A stretch of 64,000 nt of DNA from Pseudorasbora parva (taxonomy: Eukaryota > Chordata > Actinopteri > Cypriniformes > Gobionidae). The translations under genes were made by a program, and so were the position numbers. The DNA lies in assembly GCF_024679245.1 (NCBI RefSeq), contig NC_090174.1, positions 20,620,024-20,684,023 on the forward strand, written 5' to 3'. A model generated the notes under the pieces. The model was given only the letters and a program-made list of their open reading frames with translations. It searched no databases and was not told where the DNA came from. How positions within the stretch are numbered: the stretch's first letter is position 1; the number at the start of each line of letters is the position of its first letter. Shown piece by piece: positions 12,377 through 25,893 of the stretch.

Positions 12377-13435
12377 TTTAATGTGGTGGTGTTTTTTTCT
12401 ATTTGCATGTGTTTTATTCAGTTGCAGCGTGTTGAGCTCTTTGAAAACAGGTTTCAAAGTGCACGTTTTTTTCAAAATAACTCTGTTATTGTCTCTATCT
12501 AAACTGTGCACGTGTATTCATTCCATAGGTGCATTGTGTTTCTTTACAAAGTGACCAGTTTCTTTACGAACTGACTAGATCCAACTATACATCAGTATGA
12601 CAAATGTCAAAGTTAATATTTTTCCTGCCAGTGTTGTCATGCAAATCTACAAAATACAACCGTAGATACATATGGCAATCCCGTTTGTCTGATAGAATTA
12701 TAATTTAGCCTATAGGGTATTTTTTTTATCAACATAAACTTAGTTTAGTTGCTTACAGATCGCTCACTTGATCCTTCTAGCTAACGTCATCTCCACCACT
12801 TAAGTTGAAATGGTAGTAATTTGACAAGGCATCGTCAATTTGTTCTGTAACGTTACTGTAAACAACATATTTGTACGCTAATGTTACCTAGTTCGCTGTT
12901 TAGAGTTTGTGTTTCAAAGTGAAACGGGGACGCATTAAAATGCTAAAAAGAAAGTTGTAACTGCGGACGATATGAGTTAACGTGTACAGTAAATGTTATG
13001 CTAGTTCACATGTAGACTGAAGGTATGGTCTTACTGGAAAATAAAGACTGAACTTACCACTCAAAAGCATCCATTTCCAATCTCAAAACAATTGGTTGTT
13101 TTTTCAAATCTTTATCTTTGTCAGAAACAGGATTAAACATAGGTTTGATGCATAATCTCTTCATGATTGACAGTATAGGCCAAGGTAGATGTGTTTCTGT
13201 CACTGAACTGAGTGCAGTAAAACAGCCATTCGAGCCGAAATCATCATTAATATTCATGACCCTTACAAATAAGGCAAAAACAGAGCATTACATCCTAGGG
13301 ACCATTTCTGGGGTTGTAAATGGATCTGTAAAACCATATCTGGACAATTTTAACCCTTAAGTAAGTCACATAAATTATATGTAGATATCAGAGAACAATT
13401 TAAAATATTGTTTCAACTAATTCTAGGGCACCTTT

Positions 13436-15590
13436 AATCATTGTGGCGTGTCTGTGTGAATGGGAATCATTTTGACAACATTGTTGTCTGTACAAAGGAA
13501 AAACTATCCTTTTTTAGTATAGTTGTAATGTAACAAGGCACTTTGTTTACGGGCACTCATGTTGCCAAACAGCCACCCATTTTTCAAACCATTTGTCCAG
13601 TGTAGGGTCAGTGCATGGAGTCTATTCCAGGGAAACACAATGAATGGATGGTCCATTGCAGGCCAAATAAACATTTAGCTTTAATTAATAGAAAGAAAAA
13701 ATATATATATAATAATAATAGTATTTGCATCCTCATATTGTGTTCTTTTAAGTAAATCGACTGTCTAATGCACTGTTCAACTTGAAAAAAATAAAATAAA
13801 TTTGTCATTAAACTTTGACTCTGTGATAGGCCAGTTTTTTTTCTTCTCGTTTTTCAGTGTTTACTGTTGTATTCATTTCTGTTCCTTGATAGAAATGAAT
13901 GTAACCTTATATACCCGTCCTTCCGAGCAAAAGCAGAGCATTTGTAGCACCATTACTATGAGATTTTTCCTGCAATGTGATTTTGTTTGTCTACATCTGT
14001 ATGTCTGATCTTTGCTATAAGAAGTTTACTGAAATAAAACAGTTTTTAAATTTTACAGTTGAATGGCTCTTTAGGTAAATTTATCTTAAAAAACTATGTG
14101 TGGTCATTAATACAGACAACAACATTTCACAATGTAAAAAATTATGTAATTATGTAAGTTAAATGGTAATATGACTTGCGTGAGTTCAAGAACGTCAACA
14201 AGTGAGGTGTAAATCGTTTTATTAATTGGTAACTTTTACTTCTATGTAAAAGAAAGTTACAACAGTTGGTTGCCCATGAATGAAGTACAATACTCTCAAA
14301 ACCTTCAGATTTAACAATACAGTTCACAGAAAACTAATTGTAAGGGTATAGTTTAACCTTTGGCACGAGCAGAAGTAACAGTCAAGTTGTTGCACAAATA
14401 AACCATTTTACAACCTTTATATGATCTCATTGCATTTACTCTTCATCAAAGTGGAGACCTTTCCCAACAATATTTTACACAATTACCATGGTTAGGTTCA
14501 TAGAAGTAATTTCTTAAAATATTTGAAAAAATGCTAAATATCTAATTTTCAAAAATACATTAACACATACATTGAATTACTCTTAAATACTTGCAGTATT
14601 ATAAGTTCCTTGGCATATGAACATGATGAATGATAAATGTTACCTGCAATTATTACCTGTGTCTGAATATGTGTACTTATTTCATATATTAAAATGTTTT
14701 AGTAAAATTGAATTAGAGTAAATATTGCTATACATATGGTTATAATGATTGATATAAATAAATTATTAAATATTCTTTGTTAATGAATGTAAAGTGTAAA
14801 AGCCTTTAATGTTTAAGCTAGATTTTTACATCTACTCCTAATTTATTATTCAACATTTGACATGAAACACTCTGCTACCGCTGGAAGAAATGTTGGTTCC
14901 TCTGATTAAACAAAAAAGGAAATAGTAATAAAAAATACTATAGTCATAAAAAAGCCTTTTAAGCTAATTTACATATATTGAGATAATCAATATAAATATC
15001 AAATTTTAGCAATATATATATATTTAATTATATCTACCTGATATAATACCGCACTGGCAAAAAATTGTGTAAGATACTCTACCATATATACCTAATGATT
15101 TTTTTTTTTTTTTTTTTTGCATTATATGTAAAATACTGTGAATTTTATGGGTTTTGGAAGTATGAATTGCCATATAAATCATGTATAAATCTTCTTATTT
15201 TTTTATTAACAGTTATGTACCACCAGTAATGTATTACCATCATACCATCCTGTAATGCCAGAAACATTTTCACTGTATTTTTACAGTGAGTTACTTTTTT
15301 TCCTGTACATTTTACAGAATATTTCTCCAGTGCAGTACAGCAGATGTGGTATGCACAGTCATATCAAATTAAATTTAGTACATGTGTGAAAATATGGGAA
15401 TTCAGACGCAGCATAGCTCCATATGAGCTCATGCTGCCTAGGTGGACTTTCATTAAACCAACATTATAAGAAATGGCAATCATTAAAAAAGAGGGAGAAA
15501 AAGCATCAGCACCATCTTTAAACTAACTGACAGTAGCCCTATGAAGCGAGCGATTAAAAAACAAAAAAACATGTCATTTTGTCACACACT
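13436..15590. other. AT-rich intergenic stretch between ptgs1 and the Ig gene
   Basis: No exon-like sequence was found. Candidate polyadenylation signals for the minus-strand Ig gene exist (for example the reverse complement of TTTATT near 14219) but none can be chosen from sequence alone. Between about 15050 and 15340 an old miniature element may be present ('CACTGGCAAAAAATTGTG...TCTCCAGTGCAGTA'). Confidence 0.4.
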
Positions 15591-15594
15591 CCAG

Positions 15595-18586
15595 TTATTT
15601 ACTGTGGCTAGCAGAGGGTGTAGATAGTTCATGGTCCACCCTGGTGTTCGCCTGCTGGCCTGGGGATCCAAAAGCAGGGCATGGGGGACGGCTGGCTGCT
15701 GAGGGGGCAGATGGGTAGAAGTGCACATCCACAGCCACAGAGGTCATTCCCAGGGACAAGCAATGGGACACCATGAGGGGAGAGAAACCGTGGGAGATAT
15801 TGATGTTGTGGCGCACAGGAGTTGAGGAGGCATCGCTGGTCTGGAGGGTCAGGGAAGACCGCAGACCCTCCTCCTGGGCAGGTGCTGGATTGGCTGGAGG
15901 AGGTGAGGGGGCATCCTGACATGGTTCAAACTCCCTGCTCCTCCAGTCCTCCATGCACTGCAGCTGAATGTCAGAATGTGGTGAAGGAGTCACCTTCCCT
16001 TCCTCAAATATAGTCTCCAGCTAAATTATAATGGGGAAAAGGCACAATATTGTTAAAAAGAAAACAAGTAACTGTTGCTTCTTTCTTTATAGCTTTGATT
16101 TAATGCTCATATTGACTGTATGTTCATGTTTGAGTCCCAGAGACTACAATGTTATAATACTAGCATGTTCAAAATCTATCTATTAATTTAACAGAAGATT
16201 AATACAATTTGAGGAATGTTCATGCTACTTTGTTTCATACAATATCAGTGATCAGGGGCTGATAAGCTCCAAAAAAACAAACAAAAGGTTACCATAAAAT
16301 TGGTCCATATGACACGAGTCATATTATGCTACCATTCAAAAGTTTGGAATCCATACGATATTGTTCAAACAATAATACTTTTATTCAGAAAGGATGCATT
16401 AAATTGATCAAATGTGACAGTAAAGTCATTGACAATGTCACAAAAGCTGTTCTTCTGAATCCTGAAAATGTATCACAGTTCCCACAAAAAAAACAATAAG
16501 CAGCACAATTGTTTTCAACATTGATAATATGTTTTCAAATCAGCATATTAGAATGATTTCTCAACCCAACAAGCAATAGCCGTCATTTCACCGCCGTGAA
16601 ATGTTTTTAGTTTTGAATTTTGTCGAGATGTATGATATTCCATAATAGGCAAAGTCGTTACATGTTCATGCTCTAGATGACTAATCTATTCTTGGGCCAT
16701 GGTTAGACATCTATTACATTTTCACTGACAGCCCAAACATCAGGGCTGTGTTTGGATGGCTATTAGATGTCTTTTAAATGCAAAATTGCTGGCTGGGAAG
16801 GATCTTGTGACACTGAAGACTGGAGTAATGACTGCTCAAAATTTAGCTTTGCCATCACAAGAATAAATTACAGTTTTAAATATATAGAAAACATTTTACT
16901 TTGTGACTGAAAAAGTATGTTCTATATAGTATGGGTAGTAAAATCGGAAGTGCAACATCTGCTGTTATTATTGTCATGTGACCTACCAGCGTCAGTTGCA
17001 TCGCTTTAGTTCCATTTTCTCCCACGGCGTCAGTAATGTGAATAGTAATGTGTCATTACTTCAGAATTTTGGCTGAAGTAGTAGGTCATTCAAGGGACTT
17101 TTTGCCTGCTGTTTTTTGCATACTATAGTAGGAAATTATTAAGGTTTGGAAACAGTGACTGTTTTTCCTCAAATTAATGCAACCTTGACGAGCATAAAAG
17201 ACTTCTTTCAAAAACATTTAAAAAATGAATTAATACTGACCTCAAACTTTTGAACAGAAGTGCATAGTGTCAGATATCATCATTGCATGCCTTATATGTT
17301 TGAAATAAAATTTCTGGTGAAAAACAGCACAAAAGTAAACGGCCTTGTACTGACCTGGTCCTCCTCTCGAGGCTCCGGGTGAGTCTCCACGATAACTGGC
17401 AGGTCCTGGGTGGACTGGACACCCTCTTGCACATCATCTGATTGTGGCTCCATCATCCTGGTGGATGGGCTGCTTTCTGTTGGGAGCGCTCTTGTCTCTG
17501 ATGTGTTGGGGCTTTGCTCAATAACAGCCACCAAATTATCATCCTCAAATGCTCTGAAATGTGTCATTAAGAATGTTTCAAAAACTACTATTCCGTTAAA
17601 GTGATAGTTCACCCCAAAATGAAAATGTTGTCATTAATTAGTACTCAACCTCACATCTTTTTTATCACACAACAACATCTGCTCTCAACATAGAAAAACA
17701 GTCGTGATGCTCCTGTGAACACATTGGAGATTAATACTTGCATCGATCTATGAAGTTGAGGTTAACATCTTTAGCTCTGGGACCATTTCTGGGGATTTCC
17801 GCCTGGATTTGTAGCTTCCCATAAGTGATTACGTTACTGTTTACCATCTGTCCATCATTGTCTAAATCCCACCCTGACGATTTCATTGGTCCGAACAGTT
17901 TCTGTTCGGGCATAATTACTCCTCTATGGATCAATTCCAGACTGAACTGCCCGAGCTCAAATGTTGTGGGCAGGGCTGAGTTCAGCTGGCATCCAGACTA
18001 CAGTGGTATAAATGCAATATCCCAGTGTCATTTTACAGAAACCCCTGAAATTACATTGTGTTTTTAGACCACTGTATGTGGGTATGGGAAGCTTTTCAAT
18101 TTGGGTAGGCCAAATCCAAGCCGAAATGGTCTCAGAGTAATGTAGTGTAAATAAGTTACTTTGTGTAAATATGTAATTTTATACTTGATGTCATTCTGGA
18201 CTCTGATCATGGTCCTTGGAACTTAGGAGCCACTTGGGTCACCACTTGGGTCTCATCATGGATTACATTTATGATGTCTACCTTTATGTGGGTTGAAAGT
18301 AGTAGTTGCGTAAGCTGTCAATGGAAAGACATAAAGCTCTCAGATTTCATCAGAAAGTTCTTCCTTTGTGTTCTGAAGATGAATAAAAGTCTTACGGTTT
18401 TGGAACAGCATGAGTGTGAAAATGACAGAATTTTCATTTTTGGGTGAATTAAACCTTTCATGCAACATTAACAGGGACATTATACATTTAAAATATGCCC
18501 TAACTTGTACAAAACTAACTTGTTATCATATGTCCTTTCCATCGCCAGACGTTCCCCGTGTCTGCAAGGACCTATACCCCTCAGAG
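15595..18586 (-). CDS. Cytoplasmic-tail exons of the six-Ig gene
   Basis: 18586-18520, 17553-17355 and 16020-15595 encode the tail. The middle exon is acidic ('[15 protein letters not shown]', '[18 protein letters not shown]'). The last exon is Pro/Ser-rich with '[19 protein letters not shown]' and ends at TAA 15595-15597. No ITAM, ITIM, kinase or PDZ-ligand consensus was recognised. Intron 17 is almost wholly a foldback-type element. Confidence 0.82.
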
Positions 18587-21500
18587 CTATGAGAAAAAAA
18601 GTATTATATTAAAAAATGTTATGCATTCGAACATCTCATTTATAAAATCACAGATCTGAGTATAATGAGTATCAAGGTTGTTTTTATATTATATTATTAT
18701 ATTATAAGTCTCACCTCCTCTACCTGTGGGTATAGCTGCAGGATCATTTTTCTGAACCAGAGAGTAAAAGGCCATGGCAAGGAAGATGAACGCCAAGGAA
18801 ACACCAACTCCAACCACAATGGGAATGTCGTGTTTCTCAATCACAGGCAACCAAGTTTGAGATTTCTCCTTTTCTCTGAAGAAAAGAGGGTCATATGTTA
18901 TTTTAAAAAAAAACACTTTCTCATGATAATGTTGAGGTACTGCTAAAGTAAAGTTTCAAGCTTTCAAGAATATATCTATGCTCATCACTGATTTAAAACC
19001 CCAAAAAGGTATAAAACAAATAAAATAATCTAGTTTTCTGAAATTACAAACCACATAACCATCTACCATCCTGTGTAACACACACCATACAAATTAACGT
19101 CTCAAAAATGTAGTGCCATGACTCTTTAGGGCCATCATAGAAGTATATCTAAAACACAATGTATGCATTTTCAAGAATAGTTTGCAGAGTAAAGGACATA
19201 AGACATTGAATAAAAGACTTTTAAGGTGTACATAGTTTTTTGTTCATTTGTGTAGTGTAAGTATATGCTATTTTAATTATGAGACATTTGGGGGGAATGA
19301 GAAGGTGAATAGTCTGGAAGCTCATTTGAGTACCAACCTGCTATTATTGTCAGTGGTCCTCATAGGGGCCTGTGAGGTGTTTTTCTTGAGTGATTCAACT
19401 AGTTCTGTGTCATTTGTCACCGATGACTTTGTACCTCCAGACTGCTTAATGCTTTGACTCTTATTTTGATGCTCTTCCACGAGGGCAGTGAAGTTTTCCA
19501 CATCCATTGAAGCTAAGCCTGGAGTCTGGGAAAAGCTCTGAATGTTTTTAATCTGGGGATATGAGTCAGCTGGCGAAGGGCTGTTTGTGTTTGGATTCAT
19601 TGGTGGAGGTTTAGTGAACTGCTCCGTTGGTTGGGTATGTTTATGTGTATCCTGAAGAAAAGTCTCTTTGAGTTGGGGAGATGTTGTAGGTTTGACAGGC
19701 ACTACTGGATTTTGCGTTTGTATGGGTTCTTTAATGTTCTCATTACTTCCTATGCTAATGCCAGTTGGCTTAAATGAAATAAATTCTGTAGTGTCCTGGG
19801 TAGATTCAAGATTCAAATATGTTGGCGAGTCCTTCACAAAAGCATTTAACACTGCACCAAACACAAAAAATAAGAATGAGAACATTCATTTTTCATTTGG
19901 CAAAAGACAAACAAAAAAACAATCAGAAAAAAATACTTTACGTCAGGGGTTCTCAACGCTGGCCCTCAAGATCCACTTTCTTGCAGATTTTATGAGGGTC
20001 CATGGCTCTACCATTGGAGAAATCATAACGGCTAAATAGGATCACATGTGCCTTGATAACCAATCATATACTCTCTAAAAAATGCTGGGTTAAAAACAAC
20101 CCAAGTTGGGTTGAAATGGACAACCCCAATAATTGGGTTGTTTTAACCCACCAGTTGGGTTAAATGATTGCTTAAAACAACCAAATTGCCTTTTTAAAAT
20201 AACTCAATTTCTGGGATAAAACAACCCAATTGCTGGGTTTGTCCATTTTCAACCCAACTTGGGTTGTTTTTAACATAGCATTTAGACGCCATTGAATTTC
20301 GTTCAGAGTTTCGTTCAGCAACTGTTTGCAGATACCATAGAAATAAGAATGAGAAGTGCCGTAAACTGAATCCTATCTGTTGCACAATTGTCTGTGACTT
20401 CTCTTACAAATTCCGAACAAATATTGAAGATAAGCCAATGGGCTGTCGATTCATTAAATGACACGCTTTTTCCAGCAAAAGCAGTTTATTCAGCATAGTG
20501 AAGCTTCTCCTCCATTGAAATCCACGATGTCTCTCCATGCATACCGCAGCGTTACGCAGGCTTGCCTTCAACTGGCTTTGCTCTATCTTTCTAGTATGAT
20601 CTGATAAGACCTCTATTCGCTTGTTCACGTGTGTTTGGTTCTAGCTAAACTGTGCAGGAAAGTGGACCTTGAGGGCCAGAGTTGAAAAGCCCTACTATAA
20701 GGTACGTTAATATCCTTACAAGATATCTTAGTATAATCTTCAGTTGTCTGCTGAAGGGATTCATTTATCTCTGTATTGTTCAGAAGCTTTGAACCATAAC
20801 CAAAGGAATTAGTAAATAGCTCTTGCTCACTCTCTGGAATCTGCAAGGTTAGAGAAACAAATTCAGACCCATAATTGTTACCAGATGCATGTTGCAAGTT
20901 ATTATTCAATTTATTAAATGGAAACACAGAAATTTGTGAAGAATGTTGATGAAAATGCCAAAGTACTCACAAAACAATCACAGAGTCACAGTTACACGTT
21001 ATGAGGCAAACGGATGGTATCAGAATGAGTATCTCTGCGCACTGCATTACTCACAGTGGTTCTAATCGTTTTACTCAGTTCTTCTTTATCACGTGGGACA
21101 TCAGAGTCAGCTTTAAGTTAGAGCATTATTAGGATGATTAGATAAAACCGAGATGCAAACATGGAACTGATGTATATTTACTGGAGGCATGAGAACTAGT
21201 AATAGCATGAGAACTAGCATTTTGCTCACCTGTTACAGTTATAATGACACTTCTCACATCCTGACCGACTCTGTTTTCTGCAGTGCAGTGGTACTCTCCT
21301 GAATCAGACCGGTGAATGTCTGAGATGACTAATGTCCCATTATCTGTAAAATGTTACATTGTAACAACTTCAAAAACAAGGGAAAATCTGCTTCATATTC
21401 ATTGTTCCATATGTAACAAACCATCAATGTGTATCTGCTGTGGGAGTGAGACCAGAGACTTTGGACCAGACAGTTGTGGTGAATTTCGAATCAACGCGTA

Positions 21501-22180
21501 TCTAATCCAAGTGTATTTGACGGGAAAATCTCCCACAGCTCGACAAGGGAGACTAACAGGAGATCCCTCTGAGACAGTGAGTGATGCAACAAAGGAAACA
21601 ATGACTGGTTTCACTGAAAACAAGAAGAAATACAAAGTTAGATCAGGGGCGAATCCCAATCAGAAGTGAGCATCTCTGTGTCCTACTCACTCCGAAGGGC
21701 AGAGCCCTTGAAGAGGAGTCTTTTGAGGGAGCAGGGCACACTTGCGTGTCATAATGTAGCCGTTTGGCTTGTACTTATTGAAGGGAGTGAATTTCCTCAA
21801 TGCAGTGTGGTGTCCATCAGCTTATTAATATTGCTTTTCATATAATTGTTGTAAATAAATAAACATTTTATAATTAAGTTTTTTATGTGTGTGTGTGTGT
21901 GTGTGTGTACCTGGTAATCCCTACGTTATGGGGACAAAATGTCCCCACAAAGATGGCAATATCCGAAATCCTTGTCCTTGTGGGGACATTTTTAGGACCC
22001 CATGAGGAAAACATCTTATAAATCACACATAGGGAGTTTTTTTGAGAGAGTAAAAATGCATAATGTTTCCTGTGATGGGTAAGTTTAGGGGCAGGGGCAG
22101 TGTAGGGGGATAGGATGTAGAGTTTGTACAGTATGAAATCCATTACGCCTATGGAAAGTCCCCATAAAACATGGAAACAC

Positions 22181-22262
<82 letters not shown>

Positions 22263-25200
22263 CCGTCTCTGCTCTCTGTTCTCAACTTTAGAATTTGCCA
22301 TCTCTTGTTTGGACACTGTAAGTTGTCAACACTGCTTAAACTATTAAACTCATTTCGTAGCTATGAAACCTATTTAAACTTCATATGAAATGTATGACTT
22401 GTGTAAAATATCCCAAATAAAGCAAAAAATGATTATGTTTATACAATAACTTGACCTCTCCCACCATCTAGCTTTAAAATGAATCGTGAGGATTCACCAC
22501 CCTGGGTCACATGACCATAAATAATACAATTATTTCCTTGAAGTGACCATCGCATACCCTTCATTAACAGACTTGTGGAAGGGCACTTAATGAAGGGATT
22601 CAGGTGTTCACTTTCGTTTGAAATGCCCCCACCAATGCTTTGCGAAGTGCCTGCGAAGCACTCTTTGGAATTTGGCTCAGTTGTCCTTCTGTTAAAGTAA
22701 AGTGTTGTGGTCAGCACATTCCAGAGCCCAGTTTATGGTCGAACCCCTCTCTAACACAAACAAACTGTCCAACGCCATCAGATGAAGATGCTTGGATAAC
22801 AGCCAGACACATCTAGAGGGTAAGAAGAAGACCTTTGGTACCAAGCCCAGGACGCAGGAAGGAGTTTCTGCCCTTCACCCATCTATAAACTGTTCCCTAA
22901 TGTCCTGGTCTGTGACTGCCATATAAATTCCTCAGGACCTCAGCTGTTGTGGCTGAAACAAAGAAAGACCACAATAATCCATCCAAATCCATTCCTAACT
23001 ATGTTTGGAAACCTTAAAGGGTTAGTTCACCCAAAAATTCTGTCATTAATTACTCTCGCTCATGCCATTCCAAACCTGTAAGACCTCTTAAGATATTTTT
23101 GTTAAAATCCGATGGCTCAGAAAAGCCTCCAATGGCCACAATGTCATTTCATTTCTCAAGACCCATACAAGGTACTAAAGACCTCATTACTAGTCCATCT
23201 CACTACAGTGGTTCCTACAATATGTTTATGAAGCGACGAGAATAGTTTTGCGCATTCAGGTGGTGGTTTGGAAAGTGAGAAATGGATTGGTAAACCTTAA
23301 AGACACTTTAAAGATTTTTAACTGTGTAGAGTATGCAAATGAGTTCCACAGGGCAAACAAGGGTGGGCCACACTGTGTGCCCCCTCTGATTTCAGCAGCC
23401 AATCACAGCACTGGAATGGAGACGCGCCAAACTACAATCTCCTCCTCATCGGAAGGGGATAAAGGTACCATTTCAACAGACACTCCTTTTTCTGAGTCTC
23501 CCCTTTAGAGACATAACAGATATGTCATAACATTCTGAGCCTCTGGTTAATCCAGAGAAACAACAAAAGATCCAAGGATCTGAGTCTATATCTTGTGAAG
23601 CAGCAGCAGATATGACTATGTTCTGAGATTCCAGTTTGTGAGGAAAGGAGACATGGACAAACAGTAAGTTCAGTTCTAGTCCAGCAAGATGACTACAGCA
23701 CGTCCTGAGTATCTAACACCGAGTACCTAAGTGCTTCGTTTTAAGGACCTTCTGCACCTACTTCTGGACCTCAATTGCGTGTTCCAGATTTTAGGACCCA
23801 GGATTTTGGTGCCCCAGGAGATCAGCATCTCACAGATCTTCGTGTTCAAGGCTGTTGAAACGGATACCAGCTCCTTTCCCCACTGCATTGTCAACCAGCA
23901 CAACCAGTGGAAGAAGTCATCACCATCGGACTGCTTACTCAACCACGTGGAACGTAAATATCACTTAACCAAACCTCTTTTCAGAGACCTCGGCATTGTT
24001 GTATATTATCAGTATATGATTTTCTAATTTACATTAGAGGTAATATAACTGATGCTAATTAATAAAAAATAATCTTTAGTTTATTTGTTTGATGCATAAT
24101 AAGGTTCTTCACCTTAAGTTTCAGAGAAACAACAGTTTATCTTTCCATAAGATAATGTAACGCTTCCATAGCCACGCTCAACTTAATCACATGTATTCTA
24201 TGCATCTTATGCACTTTATTCCTTTATCATTCATTGTATTCATTTAGTAGTTGTGTTAGTTACTCTTGTTTATATTTTGTCAATAAAATGTATTTTATTA
24301 CAATTGTGTCTTCCTTGTGCTGATAATACAGAAGAGTTTCTACAAGTTAGAAATCTCACCAATCTTTCAGATAAATCAGCTGACCAATTCTCCACCCTTT
24401 ACATTCGTTCTAGATGATTGGACAGCCTCCTGTTTGGAGTGTTCTCATACAGCCATGGTAAAATACCTTGACTAGTGTCCCAAACTAAGAGTGGGTGAAG
24501 GTGGTCATCTGATGTACTTATAACCACACCTTAAGTGACATGTGATCCAAAAATCCCCAAATCAGCAGTGACTGGAGTACCAATTGCCAATTCCCACTAT
24601 ACTTAGCATCCTTGGATGGACAAAAGTAAATGAACAACAAAAGACATCACAAAATCCCTAATAAAAAAGTACTAAGGTGGTACCATAATACAGTGATTTT
24701 TTTAGTTGATAAAACCATGGTACTAAATTACTAATAATATATTTTCATCCACTGAACAACACTAAACATGTCCAAAAACATGATAGCACTGTAACTGTTA
24801 GTATACTATTTTTGCAAAGAAGATTTACCGGCAACTCTGAGAGTCGTGGTTTTCTCATCGTGACCCAGTGCATTGGAGGCTGTGCATGTGTAATGTCCTT
24901 CATCATACTTTCTCACTGATGAAATGTAGAGGGTTGTGTTTCTTAACCTGGAAACAAAGTAAATTCACAAGCACCACCCAGTAAACGACAACTACAATTA
25001 TACCTTAATTATAGTAAACTCCCTAAATTATAGTAAACTATTTCTGTAAAACTTACCCCATGATAATTTTGCCTCCAGTTTGGACAGACTGGCCTTGCTT
25101 TGACCACTTGATTAAAGGAACAGGGTGTCCAAACACTTGGCAGTGAATCGTCACTTCAGCCCCTACAGGAGACGTCACGACCGTTGGCCAGATAGTCACG

Positions 25201-25603
25201 GATGGAGGTTCTGAAATAATAAAGCTAGAATGACCACTGAAAAGAATATAATAATGGGAGCTGAACAAAACATAATGGAGATTTCAAAATTCACAAATGA
25301 CTAGGCAAGGTTATGTTTTAGTGAAACCCCCCTTTGGTTGATGAAAGAACTACAGGTGTTTCAGGACATTGTGATAGATATGTCACTTTGGTTTATTTTT
25401 ATGTTGCCTTTCATTTTATTATCTTATTTCTCTTATGCGTTTGATAGTTTTTTTTTCTTTAAATGTTCTTCTTCTTCTGTGAAGCACTGTGTAAACACTG
25501 TTTATAAAGATAGCTGTATAAATAAAGCTTTACTTACTAAATAGCAAATTAAATAACTATATTTAATTAAGGATCTTACTATACTTTAAAATGCTTAAAT
25601 ATG

Positions 25604-25679
<76 letters not shown>

Positions 25680-25690
25680 CATATTTAAGC

Positions 25691-25776
<86 letters not shown>

Positions 25777-25807
25777 GCTTAAATATGTAATTAATTACAA
25801 TTAATTT

Positions 25808-25893
<86 letters not shown>

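Noticed and set aside
15822..16013. Plus-strand open frame opposite the last Ig-gene exon
   Set aside because: Antisense shadow of the GC-rich final coding exon on the minus strand.
22085..22388. Thr-His and Cys-Val open frames (also 40100-40282)
   Set aside because: Pure products of GT/CA microsatellites.
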